Position numbers and translations under genes: made by a program
NCBI RefSeq assembly: GCF_000148525.1
Contig: NZ_AEDU01000007.1
Span: 62,001-126,000 of the forward strand
Direction: 5' to 3'
DNA: 64,000 nucleotides
From: Streptococcus mitis SK564
GTDB lineage: Bacteria > Bacillota > Bacilli > Lactobacillales > Streptococcaceae
In this document: piece after piece, positions 1 to 9,951 of the stretch
Numbering within the stretch: the stretch's first letter is position 1
Layout of the letters: the number at the start of each line of letters is the position of its first letter
Notes under the pieces: model-generated
Told to the model about the DNA's origin: nothing
Seen by the model: only the letters and a program-made list of their open reading frames with translations
Databases searched by the model: none

Positions 1-724
1 TCCTATCATTAATGAGAATGATAGTGTTGTTATTGATGAGCTCAAGGTGGGTGACAATGACACTCTTAGTGCCCAGGTAGCGGCCATGGTCCAAGCAGAC
101 CTTTTGGTTCTCTTGACAGATGTGGACGGTCTCTATACTGGAAATCCTAATTCAGATCCAACAGCTAAGCGCTTGGAACGAATCGAGACCATTAATCGTG
201 AGATTATTGATATGGCTGGTGGAGCTGGCTCGTCAAATGGAACTGGGGGCATGCTAACAAAAATCAAGGCTGCAACTATTGCGACAGAATCGGGTGTTCC
301 TGTTTATATCTGCTCATCCTTGAAGGCAGATGCCATGATTGAGGCGGCTGAGGAGACCAAGGATGGTTCCTACTTTGTTGCGCAAGAGAAGGGACTTCGT
401 ACCCAAAAACAATGGCTGGCCTTTTATGCTCAGAGTCAAGGTTCTATTTGGGTTGATAAAGGGGCTGCAGAAGCTCTCTCTCAACATGGCAAGAGTCTCC
501 TTTTATCTGGTGTTGTTGAAGCAGAAGGCGCCTTTTCTTACGGTGATATCGTGACAGTATTTGACAAGGAAAGTGGAAAATCACTTGGAAAAGGGCGCGT
601 GCAATTTGGGGCATCTGCTTTGGAGGATATGTTGCGTTCTCAAAAAGCCAAGGGTGTCTTGATTCACCGTGATGACTGGATTTCCATTACGCCTGAAATC
701 CAACTACTCTTTACAGAATTTTAG
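1..724 (+). CDS. proB: glutamate 5-kinase, 3' part (5' end outside window)
   Basis: C-terminal two thirds (about 240 codons, open from base 2) of glutamate 5-kinase, which phosphorylates glutamate in the first step of proline synthesis. The window begins inside the kinase domain: the motif PIINENDSV and the following GDNDTLSA are the conserved substrate and nucleotide region of the amino-acid kinase fold, and LLTDVDGLY lies just after. The last 80 or so residues (from about base 480) resemble a PUA domain. The start codon lies upstream of the window, so the apparent internal GTG at 47 is not a start. It is 9 bases from proA, and the three pro genes form one operon. Confidence 0.95.
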   Translation, partial: PIINENDSVVIDELKVGDNDTLSAQVAAMVQADLLVLLTDVDGLYTGNPNSDPTAKRLERIETINREIIDMAGGAGSSNGTGGMLTKIKAATIATESGVPVYICSSLKADAMIEAAEETKDGSYFVAQEKGLRTQKQWLAFYAQSQGSIWVDKGAAEALSQHGKSLLLSGVVEAEGAFSYGDIVTVFDKESGKSLGKGRVQFGASALEDMLRSQKAKGVLIHRDDWISITPEIQLLFTEF

Positions 725-733
725 AGGTAAACT

Positions 734-1996
734 ATGGTAAGTACACAAGAACAATTTGAACAGGTACAGGCTGTTAAAAAATCGATCAACACAGCTAGTG
801 AAGAGGTGAAAAACCAAGCCTTGCTAGCCATGGCTGATCACTTAGTGGCTGCTACAGAGGAGATTTTAGCGGCTAATGCCCTCGATATGGAAGCGACCAA
901 GGGTAAAATCTCAGATGTGATGCTGGATCGTCTTTATTTGGATGCAAGTCGTATAGAAGCGATGGCAACTGGGATTCGTGAAATGATTGCTTTACCAGAT
1001 CCAATCGGTGAAGTTTTAGAAACCAATCAGCTTGAAAATGGTTTGTTTATCACAAAGAAACGTGTAGCTATGGGAGTTATTGGTATCATCTATGAAAGTC
1101 GTCCAAATGTGACGTCTGACGCGGCTGCTTTGGCTCTCAAGAGTGGGAATGCGGTTGTTCTTCGTAGTGGGAAGGATGCCTATCAAACAGCTCATGCTAT
1201 TGTCACAGCCTTGAAAAAGGGCTTGGAGACGACTACCATTCATCCAGATGTGATTCAGCTGGTGGAAGATACCAGCCGAGAAAGCAGCTATGCTATGATG
1301 AAGGCAAAGGGCTATCTAGACCTTCTCATCCCTCGTGGAGGAGCTGGTTTGATCAATGCAGTGGTTGAGAATGCTATCGTACCTGTTATTGAGACGGGGA
1401 CTGGGATTGTCCATGTCTATGTTGATAAGGATGCAGATGAAGACAAGGCTCTGTCTATCATCAACAATGCCAAAACCAGTCGTCCTTCTGTCTGCAATGC
1501 CATGGAGGTTCTACTTGTTCATGAAGACAAAGCAGCAAGCTTCCTTCCTCGCTTGGAGCAAGTTCTAGTTGCAGAGCGTAAAGAAGCTGGGTTGGAACCA
1601 ATTCAATTCCGCTTGGATGAAAAAGCAAGTCAGTTTCTTTCAGGTCAAGCAGCTGAAACCCAAGACTTTGACACCGAGTTTTTAGACTATATCTTAGCAG
1701 TTAAGGTCGTGAGCAGTTTAGAAGAAGCGATTGCCCATATTGAAGCCCACAGTACCCATCATTCGGATGCTATTGTGACGGAAAATGCTGAAGCTGCAGC
1801 ATACTTTACAGATCAGGTGGACTCTGCAGCGGTTTATGTCAATGCCTCAACTCGTTTCACCGATGGAGGTCAATTTGGTCTTGGTTGTGAAATGGGGATT
1901 TCTACTCAGAAATTGCACGCGCGTGGTCCAATGGGCTTGAAAGAGTTGACCAGCTACAAGTATGTGGTTGCTGGTGATGGGCAGATAAGGGAGTAA
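734..1996 (+). CDS. proA: gamma-glutamyl phosphate reductase
   Basis: NADPH-dependent reductase that turns gamma-glutamyl phosphate into glutamate semialdehyde, the second proline step. The 420-residue length is normal for the family. It has the aldehyde-dehydrogenase-like fold, with the nucleotide-binding stretch [12 protein letters not shown] near residue 115, [15 protein letters not shown] near 140 and the catalytic cysteine in [10 protein letters not shown] near residue 255. The ATG at 734 follows GAGGTAAAC with good spacing. It sits between proB (9-base gap) and proC (3-base gap), so translation is probably coupled. Confidence 0.97.
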   Translation: MVSTQEQFEQVQAVKKSINTASEEVKNQALLAMADHLVAATEEILAANALDMEATKGKISDVMLDRLYLDASRIEAMATGIREMIALPDPIGEVLETNQLENGLFITKKRVAMGVIGIIYESRPNVTSDAAALALKSGNAVVLRSGKDAYQTAHAIVTALKKGLETTTIHPDVIQLVEDTSRESSYAMMKAKGYLDLLIPRGGAGLINAVVENAIVPVIETGTGIVHVYVDKDADEDKALSIINNAKTSRPSVCNAMEVLLVHEDKAASFLPRLEQVLVAERKEAGLEPIQFRLDEKASQFLSGQAAETQDFDTEFLDYILAVKVVSSLEEAIAHIEAHSTHHSDAIVTENAEAAAYFTDQVDSAAVYVNASTRFTDGGQFGLGCEMGISTQKLHARGPMGLKELTSYKYVVAGDGQIRE

Positions 1997-1999
1997 GAG

Positions 2000-2797
2000 A
2001 TGAAGATTGGATTTATCGGTTTGGGGAATATGGGAGCTAGTTTGGCCAAGGCTGTTTTGCAGGCCAAGACGGGTGCTCAGATTCTCCTTGCCAATCGTAG
2101 TCAAGCTAAGGTAGATGCTTTCATTGCAGACTTTGGTGGTCAGGCTTCCACCAATGACGAAATCTTTGCAGAAGCAGATGTGATTTTTCTAGGTGTTAAA
2201 CCAGCCCAGTTCTCAGACTTGCTTTCTCAATGTCAGACCATTCTTGAAAAACGAGAGAGTCTTCTTTTGATTTCCATGGCAGCTGGATTGACTTTAGAAA
2301 AACTAGCAAGTCTTATCCCAAATCAACACAGAATTATTCGTATGATGCCAAATACTCCTGCTTCTATCGGTCAAGGAGTGATTAGCTATGCCTTGTCTCC
2401 TAATTGCAGGGTTGAGGACAGTGAGCTCTTTTGTCAGCTTTTAACTAAGGCTGGTCTCTTGGTTGAACTAGGAGAAGGCTTAATCGACGCAGCGACAGGT
2501 CTTGCAGGCTGTGGACCGGCTTTTGTCTATCTCTTTATTGAGGCCTTGGCAGATGCAGGTGTTCAGACAGGATTGCCACGAGAAATAGCTTTAAAAATGG
2601 CAGCACAAACTGTGGTAGGAGCTGGGCAATTGGTCCTTGAAAGTCAGCAACATCCTGGGGTCTTAAAAGATCAAGTTTGTAGCCCAGGTGGTTCGACTAT
2701 CGCTGGTGTAGCAAGCCTAGAAGCGCATGCTTTTCGAGGAACGGTCATGGATGCAGTTGGTCAAGCATATAGACGAACACAAGAATTAGGTAAATAA
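2000..2797 (+). CDS. proC: pyrroline-5-carboxylate reductase
   Basis: Catalyses the last proline step, reducing pyrroline-5-carboxylate with NAD(P)H. The 265-residue protein opens with a Rossmann motif (IGFIGLGNMG), has the conserved MPNTPASIGQG near residue 118 and ends with the family signature around CSPGGSTIAGVASLE. It starts 3 bases after the proA stop and is followed directly by a terminator, so it closes the proBAC operon. Confidence 0.97.
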   Translation: MKIGFIGLGNMGASLAKAVLQAKTGAQILLANRSQAKVDAFIADFGGQASTNDEIFAEADVIFLGVKPAQFSDLLSQCQTILEKRESLLLISMAAGLTLEKLASLIPNQHRIIRMMPNTPASIGQGVISYALSPNCRVEDSELFCQLLTKAGLLVELGEGLIDAATGLAGCGPAFVYLFIEALADAGVQTGLPREIALKMAAQTVVGAGQLVLESQQHPGVLKDQVCSPGGSTIAGVASLEAHAFRGTVMDAVGQAYRRTQELGK

Positions 2798-2822
2798 GAG
2801 GTGGATGTGTCTGCCTCTTTTA
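2796..2822 (+). terminator. terminator after proC
   Basis: AAGAGG (2796-2801) pairs with CCTCTT (2814-2819) and is followed by a short T-rich stretch. The stem is short and the T-run interrupted, so termination may be partial. Confidence 0.55.
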
Positions 2823-2850
2823 TGGTGGTTGAAATGAGAAGACAAAAAGA

Positions 2851-2881
2851 TTGTCACAAACCCCTATTTTTTTGATAGAAT
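2851..2881 (+). promoter_or_regulatory. promoter of tmk-holB-yabA-rsmI
   Basis: TTGTCA at 2851-2856 and an extended -10 TGATAGAAT (hexamer 2876-2881). The spacer is 19 bases, longer than ideal, which the TG extension may offset. The tmk ATG follows at 2911. Confidence 0.5.
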
Positions 2882-2910
2882 AGAAGTAGTAAAAAAGAAA
2901 TGAGTTAGAC

Positions 2911-3549
2911 ATGTCAATAGGATTTTTAGTCTCTCTTGAGGGACCAGAGGGAGCAGGAAAGACCAGTGTTTTAGAGGCTCTGCTACCAATTTTAGAGGAA
3001 AAAGGAGTAGAGGTGCTGACGACCCGTGAACCTGGCGGAGTCTTGATTGGAGAGAAGATTCGGGAAGTAATTTTGGATCCAAGTCATACTCAGATGGATG
3101 CGAAGACAGAGTTGCTTCTTTATATTGCTAGTCGCAGACAGCACTTGGTGGAAAAAGTTCTTCCAGCACTTGAAGCTGGTAAGTTGGTCATTATGGATCG
3201 TTTCATTGATAGTTCCGTTGCCTATCAGGGATTTGGTCGTGGCTTGGATATTGACGCCATTGATTGGCTCAATCACTTTGCGACAGATGGCCTTAAACCC
3301 GATTTGACACTCTATTTTGACATCGAGGTGGAAGAAGGACTGGCTCGCATTGCTGCTAATAGTGACCGCGAGGTCAATCGTTTGGACTTGGAAGGGTTGG
3401 ACTTGCATAAAAAAGTCCGTCAAGGTTACCTTTCTCTTCTGGACAAAGAAGGAAATCGCATTGTCAAGATTGATGCTAGTCTCCCTTTGGAGCAGGTTGT
3501 GGAAACTACCAAGGCTGTCTTGTTTGACAGAATGGGCTTGACAAGATGA
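2911..3549 (+). CDS. tmk: thymidylate kinase
   Basis: Phosphorylates dTMP to dTDP for DNA synthesis. The 212-residue protein has the P-loop [10 protein letters not shown] near residue 10, the TTREPGG motif near 38 and the [12 protein letters not shown] motif near residue 95. The stop overlaps the holB start by 4 bases. Neighbours holB and yabA make this a replication-linked operon, as in other Firmicutes. Confidence 0.97.
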   Translation: MSIGFLVSLEGPEGAGKTSVLEALLPILEEKGVEVLTTREPGGVLIGEKIREVILDPSHTQMDAKTELLLYIASRRQHLVEKVLPALEAGKLVIMDRFIDSSVAYQGFGRGLDIDAIDWLNHFATDGLKPDLTLYFDIEVEEGLARIAANSDREVNRLDLEGLDLHKKVRQGYLSLLDKEGNRIVKIDASLPLEQVVETTKAVLFDRMGLTR

Positions 3550-4436
3550 AACAAGATCAACTAAAGGCTTGGCAGCCAGATCAGTTTGACCGCTTTGTCC
3601 GTATCCTAGAACAAGACCAGCTCAATCATGCCTACCTCTTTTCAGGTTTCTTTGGAAGCTTGGAAATGGCGCAATTTTTAGCTAAGAGCCTCTTTTGTAC
3701 AGATAAAGTAGGTGTTTTACCATGTGAGAAATGCCGAAATTGTAAGCTGATTGAACAGGGAGAATTTCCCGATGTTACCTTGATTAAGCCAGTCAATCAG
3801 GTCATCAAGACAGAACGCATTCGAGAATTGGTGGGGCAGTTTTCCCAAGCAGGGATTGAAAGCCAACAACAGGTCTTTATTATCGAGCAAGCTGAGAAAA
3901 TGCATCCTAACGCAGCCAATTCTCTGCTCAAGGTCATCGAAGAACCCCAGAGTGAGGTTTATATTTTCTTCTTGACTAGCGATGAGGAAAAGATGTTGCC
4001 GACCATCCGTAGTCGAACGCAAATTTTTCACTTTAAAAAGCAAGAAGAGAAGCTCATCTTGCTCTTAGAACAAATGGGGTTGGTTAAGAAAAAAGCGACT
4101 CTCCTAGCTCAGTTTAGTCAATCACGAGCTGAAGCAGAAAAGTTGGCCAATCAGGCAAGTTTTTGGACTCTGGTCGATGAAAGTGAACGCCTGCTGACTT
4201 GGTCAGTAGCTAAGAAAAAAGAAAGTTATCTTCAAGTTGCCAAATTAGCTAGTTTGGCAGATGACAAGGAAAAACAAGATCAGATTTTACGGATTCTTGA
4301 AGTCCTCTGTGGGCAAGATATCCTACAAGCAAGAGTAAGAGTGATTCTACAAGATTTGCTAGAAGCTAGAAAAATGTGGCAAGCTAATGTCAGCTTTCAA
4401 AATGCCATGGAATATCTGGTCTTGAAAGAAATATAA
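3546..4436 (+). CDS. holB: DNA polymerase III subunit delta prime
   Basis: Clamp-loader subunit that opens and loads the beta clamp. The 296-residue AAA-type protein has a degenerate P-loop region ([11 protein letters not shown]), as expected for delta prime, and a zinc-binding cysteine set (CEKCRNC with an upstream Cys) near residues 50-66. [15 protein letters not shown] is the conserved sensor region, and TIRSRTQIF carries the SRC-like motif, here SRT. It overlaps tmk by 4 bases. Confidence 0.95.
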   Translation: MKQDQLKAWQPDQFDRFVRILEQDQLNHAYLFSGFFGSLEMAQFLAKSLFCTDKVGVLPCEKCRNCKLIEQGEFPDVTLIKPVNQVIKTERIRELVGQFSQAGIESQQQVFIIEQAEKMHPNAANSLLKVIEEPQSEVYIFFLTSDEEKMLPTIRSRTQIFHFKKQEEKLILLLEQMGLVKKKATLLAQFSQSRAEAEKLANQASFWTLVDESERLLTWSVAKKKESYLQVAKLASLADDKEKQDQILRILEVLCGQDILQARVRVILQDLLEARKMWQANVSFQNAMEYLVLKEI

Positions 4437-4475
4437 ACTAAAAAATGAATGATAAAGAAAGGAAAGGGCTGTTTT

Positions 4476-4793
4476 ATGGACAAAAAAGAATTATTTGACG
4501 CGCTGGATGATTTTTCTCAACAGTTATTGGTGACCTTGGCCGACGTGGAAGCCATCAAGAAAAATCTCAAGAGCCTGGTAGAGGAAAATACAGCTCTTCG
4601 CTTGGAAAATTCTAAGTTGCGCGAACGCTTGGGTGAGGTGGAAGCAGATGCTCCCGTCAAGGCTAAACATGTTCGCGAAAGTGTCCGTCGCATTTACCGT
4701 GATGGATTTCACGTTTGTAATGATTTTTATGGACAACGTCGGGAGCAGGACGAAGAATGTATGTTCTGTGATGAGTTGTTATACAGGGAGTAG
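4476..4793 (+). CDS. yabA: DNA replication initiation control protein
   Basis: Small (105-residue) negative regulator of initiation that bridges DnaA and the DnaN clamp in Firmicutes. The N-terminal half is a leucine-rich coiled coil (residues about 5-60). The C-terminus holds a zinc site built from a His-x-Cys (FHVCND) and a CxxC (ECMFCDE). The start is set at the ATG at 4476, which follows GGAAAGGGC. An in-frame ATG at 4449 would add nine residues without a good ribosome site. Its place after holB supports a link to the replisome. Confidence 0.94.
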
Positions 4794-4795
4794 GC

Positions 4796-5674
4796 ATGCA
4801 GATTCAAAAAAGTTTTAAGGGGCAGTCTCCCTATGGTAAGCTGTATCTAGTGGCAACGCCGATTGGCAATCTAGATGATATGACCTTTCGAGCTATTCAG
4901 ACCTTGAAAGAAGTGGACTGGATTGCTGCTGAGGACACGCGCAATACTGGTCTTTTGCTCAAGCATTTTGATATTTCCACCAAGCAGATTAGTTTTCATG
5001 AGCACAATGCCAAGGAAAAAATTCCTGATTTGATTGGTTTCCTGAAAGCAGGACAAAGTATTGCTCAGGTATCCGATGCAGGTCTACCTAGCATCTCGGA
5101 CCCTGGACATGATTTGGTCAAAGTAGCGATTGAGGAAGAAATTGCAGTTGTCACTGTTCCAGGTGCCTCTGCAGGAATTTCTGCCTTGATTGCCAGTGGT
5201 TTAGCACCGCAGCCGCATATCTTTTACGGCTTTTTACCGAGAAAATCAGGCCAGCAAAAGCAATTTTTCGACTCAAAAAAAGATTATCCTGAAACTCAAA
5301 TTTTCTATGAATCGCCTCATCGTGTGGCAGATACGTTGGAAAATATGCTAGAAGTCTACGGTGACCGCTCGGTGGTCTTGGTCAGGGAATTGACCAAAAT
5401 CTATGAAGAATACCAAAGAGGTACCATTTCTGAGCTATTAGAAAGCATTGCTGAAACGCCACTCAAGGGCGAATGCCTTCTCATTGTTGAAGGTGCCAGC
5501 CAGGATGTGGAGGAAAAGGGCGAGGAGGACTTGTTCTTAGAAATCCAAGCCCGCATCCAGCAAGGTATGAAGAAAAATCAAGCTATCAAGGAAGTAGCTA
5601 AGATTTACCAGTGGAATAAAAGCCAACTCTACGCTGCCTACCACGATTGGGAAGAAAATCAAGAAAATGACTAA
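4796..5674 (+). CDS. rsmI: 16S rRNA 2'-O-methyltransferase RsmI
   Basis: Methylates the ribose of C1402 in 16S rRNA with S-adenosylmethionine. The 292-residue tetrapyrrole-methylase-fold protein carries the family motifs LYLVATPIGNLDD near residue 20, AEDTRNTG near 48 and SDAGLPSISDPG near 95. The start follows yabA by 2 bases. This is the last gene of the tmk operon, and a terminator follows. Confidence 0.96.
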   Translation: MQIQKSFKGQSPYGKLYLVATPIGNLDDMTFRAIQTLKEVDWIAAEDTRNTGLLLKHFDISTKQISFHEHNAKEKIPDLIGFLKAGQSIAQVSDAGLPSISDPGHDLVKVAIEEEIAVVTVPGASAGISALIASGLAPQPHIFYGFLPRKSGQQKQFFDSKKDYPETQIFYESPHRVADTLENMLEVYGDRSVVLVRELTKIYEEYQRGTISELLESIAETPLKGECLLIVEGASQDVEEKGEEDLFLEIQARIQQGMKKNQAIKEVAKIYQWNKSQLYAAYHDWEENQEND

Positions 5675-5676
5675 AC

Positions 5677-5705
5677 AGGGAAGTTTGCCTTCTTCCCTTT
5701 TTTTG
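5677..5705 (+). terminator. terminator after rsmI
   Basis: A GGGAAG / CTTCCC hairpin with a T-run (5698-5704). The following promoter (TTGCCT 5685-5690, TATACT 5707-5712) overlaps it, a compact arrangement seen several times in this window. Confidence 0.7.
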
Positions 5706-5712
5706 TTATACT
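5685..5712 (+). promoter_or_regulatory. candidate promoter of the repeat array and trmFO
   Basis: TTGCCT (5685-5690), 16-base spacer, TATACT (5707-5712). Transcription from here would run through the whole 48/49-bp repeat array before reaching trmFO. Confidence 0.5.
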
Positions 5713-5739
5713 AGTAGAAGAAAAAATTAGAAAGATTTG

Positions 5740-5991
5740 TGGGAGTGAAAAAGTCCGGGGTACTTTTTCAGCCTGAGCCAAGAAACTCGGAAGCGAGTAA
5801 GTTCGGTTGGCTTTTTCAGCCTGAGCCAAGAAATTCGAAAGCGAGGAAAGTCCTGTAGACTTTTTCAGTCTGAGCCAAGAAACTCGAAAGCGAGGAAAGT
5901 CCTGTGGACTTTTTCAGCCTGAGCCAGGAAATTCGAAAGCGAGGAAAGTTCGGTTGGCTTTTTCAATGTGAAGCTTGTCTTTACACTCCCA
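5740..5991 (+). repeat. tandem array of four 48/49-bp units with inverted ends
   Basis: Four consecutive copies start at 5763, 5811, 5860 and 5909 and end at 5957. Each begins CTTTTTCAGYCTGAGCCA, followed by a small stem (CTCG or TTCG with CGAG) and a second stem that places AAAG(T/C)(T/C) against the next unit's CTTTTT. The array is bracketed by TGGGAGTG (5740-5747) and its reverse complement CACTCCCA (5984-5991). The units are 48, 49, 49 and 49 bases long, so no reading frame persists and the region is non-coding. It fills the 333-base gap between rsmI and trmFO. I do not recognise it as a named repeat family. Confidence 0.85.
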
Positions 5992-6007
5992 AAGAGGTAT
6001 TAGTGTC

Positions 6008-7342
6008 GTGTCTCAATCTTATATCAATGTTATCGGTGCTGGTTTGGCAGGTTCTGAAGCAGCCTACCAAATTGCAGAACGTGGTATTCCAGTTAAACTT
6101 TATGAAATGCGTGGTGTCAAGTCAACACCTCAACACAAAACAGACAATTTTGCAGAGTTAGTTTGTTCTAATTCTCTTCGTGGAGATGCTCTGACAAATG
6201 CAGTTGGTCTTCTCAAGGAAGAAATGCGTCGCTTGGGTTCTGTTATTTTGGAATCTGCTGAGGCTACACGTGTTCCTGCAGGTGGTGCGCTTGCGGTGGA
6301 CCGAGATGGTTTCTCTCAGATGGTAACTGAGAAAGTGGCCAACCACCCTTTGATTGAAGTGGTTCGTGATGAAATTACAGAATTGCCGACAGATGTTATT
6401 ACGGTTGTCGCTACTGGTCCTTTGACTAGCGATGCCTTGGCTGAAAAGATTCATGCCCTTAATGACGGCGATGGCTTCTATTTCTACGATGCGGCAGCGC
6501 CTATTATCGATGTCAATACTATCGATATGAGCAAGGTTTATCTCAAATCTCGTTATGATAAGGGAGAAGCGGCCTATCTCAACGCTCCCATGACCAAGCA
6601 GGAGTTTATGGATTTCCATGAAGCCTTGGTCAATGCGGAAGAAGCTCCGCTTAATTCTTTCGAAAAAGAAAAGTATTTTGAAGGCTGTATGCCTATCGAA
6701 GTCATGGCCAAACGAGGTATTAAAACCATGCTTTATGGCCCTATGAAACCAGTGGGGCTTGAGTATCCGGACGACTACACAGGACCTCGTGATGGAGAAT
6801 TCAAAACACCTTATGCGGTTGTGCAACTGCGTCAGGACAATGCAGCTGGTAGCCTCTACAATATCGTCGGTTTCCAGACCCACCTCAAATGGGGAGAACA
6901 AAAGCGTGTCTTCCAAATGATTCCAGGTCTTGAAAATGCTGAGTTTGTTCGTTATGGTGTTATGCACCGCAATTCTTATATGGATTCACCAAATCTTCTT
7001 GAACAGACTTACCGTTCTAAGAAACAACCAAATCTCTTCTTTGCTGGTCAGATGACGGGTGTGGAAGGCTATGTTGAGTCCGCAGCGTCAGGCTTAGTTG
7101 CGGGAATTAACGCGGCTCGTCTCTTCAAGGGAGAAAGCGAGGCTATTTTCCCAGAAACAACAGCGATTGGAAGCTTAGCTCATTACATCACCCATGCTGA
7201 CAGCAAACATTTCCAACCAATGAATGTCAATTTTGGAATCATCAAGGAGTTGGAAGGCGAGCGTATTCGTGATAAGAAGGCTCGTTATGAAAAAATTGCA
7301 GAGCGTGCTCTTTCTGACTTAGAGGAATTTTTGACTGTCTAA
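6008..7342 (+). CDS. trmFO: tRNA m5U54 methyltransferase, folate/FAD-dependent
   Basis: Makes ribothymidine at tRNA position 54 using methylenetetrahydrofolate and FADH2. The protein has 444 residues from the GTG at 6008, which follows AGAGG at 5994-5998 (spacing about 10). The reading frame runs upstream to 5975 but would add residues unlike the family. The FAD-binding dinucleotide motif [13 protein letters not shown] is at the N-terminus, and [20 protein letters not shown] and [17 protein letters not shown] are typical GidA/TrmFO signatures. It was formerly called gid. Confidence 0.96.
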   Translation: MSQSYINVIGAGLAGSEAAYQIAERGIPVKLYEMRGVKSTPQHKTDNFAELVCSNSLRGDALTNAVGLLKEEMRRLGSVILESAEATRVPAGGALAVDRDGFSQMVTEKVANHPLIEVVRDEITELPTDVITVVATGPLTSDALAEKIHALNDGDGFYFYDAAAPIIDVNTIDMSKVYLKSRYDKGEAAYLNAPMTKQEFMDFHEALVNAEEAPLNSFEKEKYFEGCMPIEVMAKRGIKTMLYGPMKPVGLEYPDDYTGPRDGEFKTPYAVVQLRQDNAAGSLYNIVGFQTHLKWGEQKRVFQMIPGLENAEFVRYGVMHRNSYMDSPNLLEQTYRSKKQPNLFFAGQMTGVEGYVESAASGLVAGINAARLFKGESEAIFPETTAIGSLAHYITHADSKHFQPMNVNFGIIKELEGERIRDKKARYEKIAERALSDLEEFLTV

Positions 7343-7392
7343 TTTTTTTGAAAGAATTGCTCATGATACTATAAAAATCTTAGAAATTGTGA

Positions 7393-7398
7393 TAAAAT
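7393..7398 (+). promoter_or_regulatory. extended -10 element before pyrH
   Basis: TGATAAAAT (hexamer 7393-7398) lies 28 bases upstream of the pyrH ATG. No convincing -35 was seen. Confidence 0.4.
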
Positions 7399-7425
7399 AG
7401 GTAGGATAAAAGAAGGAGAGTGAAA

Positions 7426-8163
7426 ATGGCGAATCCCAAGTATAAACGTATTTTAATCAAGTTATCAGGTGAAGCCCTTGCCGGAGAACGTGGCGTAGGG
7501 ATTGATATCCAAACAGTTCAAACAATCGCAAAAGAGATTCAAGAAGTTCATAGCTTAGGTATCGAAATTGCCCTTGTTATTGGTGGAGGAAATCTCTGGC
7601 GTGGAGAACCTGCAGCAGAAGCAGGTATGGACCGCGTTCAGGCAGATTACACAGGAATGCTTGGGACTGTTATGAATGCTCTTGTGATGGCAGATTCATT
7701 GCAACAAGTTGGTGTCGATACGCGTGTACAAACAGCTATTGCCATGCAACAAGTGGCAGAGCCTTACGTACGTGGACGTGCCCTTCGTCATCTTGAAAAA
7801 GGCCGTATCGTTATCTTTGGTGCCGGAATTGGTTCACCTTACTTCTCAACAGATACAACAGCGGCCCTTCGTGCGGCTGAAATCGAAGCGGATGCCATCC
7901 TTATGGCTAAAAATGGCGTAGATGGTGTTTACAATGCCGATCCTAAGAAAGACAAGACAGCCGTTAAGTTTGAAGAATTGACCCACCGTGACGTTATCAA
8001 TAAAGGTCTTCGTATCATGGACTCAACAGCTTCAACCCTCTCAATGGATAACGACATTGACTTGGTTGTCTTTAACATGAACCAACCAGGCAACATCAAA
8101 CGTGTCGTATTTGGTGAAAATATCGGAACAACAGTTTCAAATAATATCGAAGAAAAGGAATAA
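7426..8163 (+). CDS. pyrH: uridylate kinase
   Basis: Phosphorylates UMP to UDP. The 245-residue amino-acid-kinase-fold protein has [12 protein letters not shown] at the N-terminus, [10 protein letters not shown] near residue 50 and [17 protein letters not shown] near 160. The ATG at 7426 is chosen because AGAAGGAGAG ends 5 bases before it. A GTG at 7420 overlaps that site. It is co-transcribed with frr (8 bases apart), the standard pyrH-frr pair. Confidence 0.97.
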   Translation: MANPKYKRILIKLSGEALAGERGVGIDIQTVQTIAKEIQEVHSLGIEIALVIGGGNLWRGEPAAEAGMDRVQADYTGMLGTVMNALVMADSLQQVGVDTRVQTAIAMQQVAEPYVRGRALRHLEKGRIVIFGAGIGSPYFSTDTTAALRAAEIEADAILMAKNGVDGVYNADPKKDKTAVKFEELTHRDVINKGLRIMDSTASTLSMDNDIDLVVFNMNQPGNIKRVVFGENIGTTVSNNIEEKE

Positions 8164-8171
8164 GAAAGATT

Positions 8172-8729
8172 ATGGCTAACGCAATTATTGAAAAAGCTAA
8201 AGAGAGAATGACCCAGTCTCACCAATCACTTGCTCGTGAATTTGGTGGTATCCGTGCAGGCCGTGCCAATGCAAGTTTGCTTGACCGTGTACATGTAGAA
8301 TACTATGGAGTCGAAACTCCTCTTAACCAAATCGCTTCAATTACGATTCCAGAAGCGCGTGTTTTGTTGGTGACACCATTTGACAAGTCTTCATTGAAAG
8401 ACATCGAACGTGCCTTGAATGCCTCTGATCTTGGTATCACACCAGCTAACGATGGTTCTGTTATTCGTTTGGTTATCCCTGCTCTCACAGAAGAAACCCG
8501 TCGTGACCTTGCTAAAGAAGTGAAGAAGGTCGGAGAAAATGCTAAAGTGGCTGTCCGCAATATCCGTCGTGATGCTATGGACGAAGCTAAGAAACAAGAA
8601 AAAGCAAAAGAAATCACTGAAGACGAACTGAAGACTCTTGAAAAAGACATTCAAAAAGTAACAGACGATGCTGTTAAACACATCGATGACATGACTGCCA
8701 ACAAAGAAAAAGAACTTTTGGAAGTCTAA
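8172..8729 (+). CDS. frr: ribosome recycling factor
   Basis: With EF-G it splits post-termination ribosomes. At 185 residues it has the usual family length. The tRNA-mimic three-helix domain begins [20 protein letters not shown] near residue 15. The C-terminal part is rich in Lys and Glu and forms the long coiled helices. Codon use is very regular, as expected for a highly expressed gene. A terminator follows. Confidence 0.98.
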   Translation: MANAIIEKAKERMTQSHQSLAREFGGIRAGRANASLLDRVHVEYYGVETPLNQIASITIPEARVLLVTPFDKSSLKDIERALNASDLGITPANDGSVIRLVIPALTEETRRDLAKEVKKVGENAKVAVRNIRRDAMDEAKKQEKAKEITEDELKTLEKDIQKVTDDAVKHIDDMTANKEKELLEV

Positions 8730-8740
8730 AAATAAACAGA

Positions 8741-8772
8741 AAAACTCAGTTGGCATTGCTGGCTGAGTTTTA
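8741..8772 (+). terminator. terminator after frr
   Basis: Perfect 9-bp stem AAAACTCAG (8741-8749) / CTGAGTTTT (8763-8771). It lies between frr and the cvfB ribosome site, and the apparent in-frame ATG at 8750 for cvfB falls inside its loop. Confidence 0.8.
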
Positions 8773-8788
8773 TTCGAAAGAAGGAAAT

Positions 8789-9643
8789 ATGAATACAAAT
8801 CTTGCAAGTTTTATCGTTGGACTGATCATCGATGAAAACGACCGTTTTTACTTTGTGCAAAAGGATGGTCAAACCTATGCTCTTGCTAAGGAAGAAGGTC
8901 AACATACAGTAGGGGATACGGTCAAAGGTTTTGCCTACACGGATATGAAGCAAAAACTCCGCCTGACAACCATAGAAGTGACTGCCACTCAGGACCAATT
9001 TGGTTGGGGAACTGTAACGGAAGTTCGTAAAGACTTGGGTGTCTTTGTGGATACAGGACTTCCTGACAAGGAAATCGTTGTGTCACTCGATATTCTCCCT
9101 GAACTCAAGGAACTCTGGCCTAAGAAGGGCGACCAACTCTATATTCGCCTCGAAGTGGACAAGAAAGATCGTATCTGGGGCCTCTTGGCTTATCAAGAAG
9201 ACTTTCAACGTCTAGCTCGTCCTGCCTACAACAACATGCAGAACCAAAACTGGCCAGCCATTGTTTACCGTCTCAAGTTGTCAGGAACTTTTGTCTACCT
9301 ACCAGAAAATAACATGCTTGGCTTTATCCATCCTAGCGAGCGCTATGCAGAGCCACGTTTGGGGCAAGTCTTAGATGCGCGTGTTATTGGGTTCCGTGAA
9401 GTGGACCGTACCTTGAACCTTTCCCTTAAACCACGTTCTTTTGAGATGTTGGAAAATGATGCTCAGATGATTTTAACCTACTTGGAAAGCAATGGCGGTT
9501 TCATGACCTTAAATGATAAGTCATCTCCAGACGACATCAAGGCTACCTTTGGTATTTCTAAAGGTCAGTTTAAAAAGGCACTTGGTGGCTTGATGAAGGC
9601 TGGCAAAATCAAGCAAGACCAGTTTGGGACAGAGTTGATTTAG
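8789..9643 (+). CDS. cvfB: CvfB-family S1-like RNA-binding protein
   Basis: A 284-residue protein of the CvfB/YitL family. In Staphylococcus CvfB is an RNA-binding virulence regulator, and in streptococci CvfB affects mRNA levels. It has several S1-type beta-barrel segments (for example [20 protein letters not shown] near residue 78 and [12 protein letters not shown] near 190) and a C-terminal winged-helix-like part (residues about 225-284). The ATG at 8789 follows GAAGGAAAT. The earlier in-frame ATG at 8750 lies in a terminator and is rejected. Confidence 0.9.
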   Translation: MNTNLASFIVGLIIDENDRFYFVQKDGQTYALAKEEGQHTVGDTVKGFAYTDMKQKLRLTTIEVTATQDQFGWGTVTEVRKDLGVFVDTGLPDKEIVVSLDILPELKELWPKKGDQLYIRLEVDKKDRIWGLLAYQEDFQRLARPAYNNMQNQNWPAIVYRLKLSGTFVYLPENNMLGFIHPSERYAEPRLGQVLDARVIGFREVDRTLNLSLKPRSFEMLENDAQMILTYLESNGGFMTLNDKSSPDDIKATFGISKGQFKKALGGLMKAGKIKQDQFGTELI

Positions 9644-9651
9644 GGTGGCAT

Positions 9652-9867
9652 ATGAGAAAATCATTTTACACTTGGCTCATGACTGAGCGCAATCCTAAAA
9701 GTAATAGTCCTAAAGCTATCTTGGCAGACCTCGCTTTTGAGGAGTCAGCCTTCCCAAAACACACAGATGATTTTGATGAGGTGAGTCGCTTTTTAGAGGA
9801 GCATGCCAGTTTCTCTTTTAACCTAGGAGACTTTGACGCCATCTGGCAAGAATACTTAGAACACTAG
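9652..9867 (+). CDS. YozE-family small protein (UPF0346)
   Basis: A 71-residue protein of the YozE / UPF0346 family, function unknown. It opens [15 protein letters not shown] and ends with an acidic aromatic stretch ([11 protein letters not shown]). It lies 8 bases after cvfB, so it is probably co-transcribed with it. No membrane segment or metal site is visible. Confidence 0.85.
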   Translation: MRKSFYTWLMTERNPKSNSPKAILADLAFEESAFPKHTDDFDEVSRFLEEHASFSFNLGDFDAIWQEYLEH

Positions 9868-9908
9868 TATGATTCACTGGGTTTGGGCTAGTAATTTCTC
9901 CGCCCCTT

Positions 9909-9917
9909 TGCTATAAT
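9909..9917 (+). promoter_or_regulatory. extended -10 promoter of phoH
   Basis: TGCTATAAT (9909-9917) is a perfect extended -10, 35 bases before the phoH start. There is no clear -35 hexamer. Confidence 0.65.
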
Positions 9918-9951
9918 AAAAAGAAATAAAAGGATTAGAGAGGTTCTTTAT

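Noticed and set aside
5763-5957. Tandem units considered as a CRISPR array
   Set aside because: The units are contiguous with no unique spacers, are 48-49 bases long, and no cas genes are nearby.
5904-6161. 85-codon frame crossing the repeat array into trmFO
   Set aside because: It begins inside the non-coding repeats, runs out of frame through trmFO and matches no family.
6158-6967. Minus-strand open frame of 269 codons
   Set aside because: It is antisense to trmFO, which is a clear family member. No ribosome site or family similarity supports it.
8750-8788. In-frame upstream ATG for cvfB
   Set aside because: It lies in the loop of the frr terminator. The ATG at 8789 has a proper ribosome site and gives the family length.
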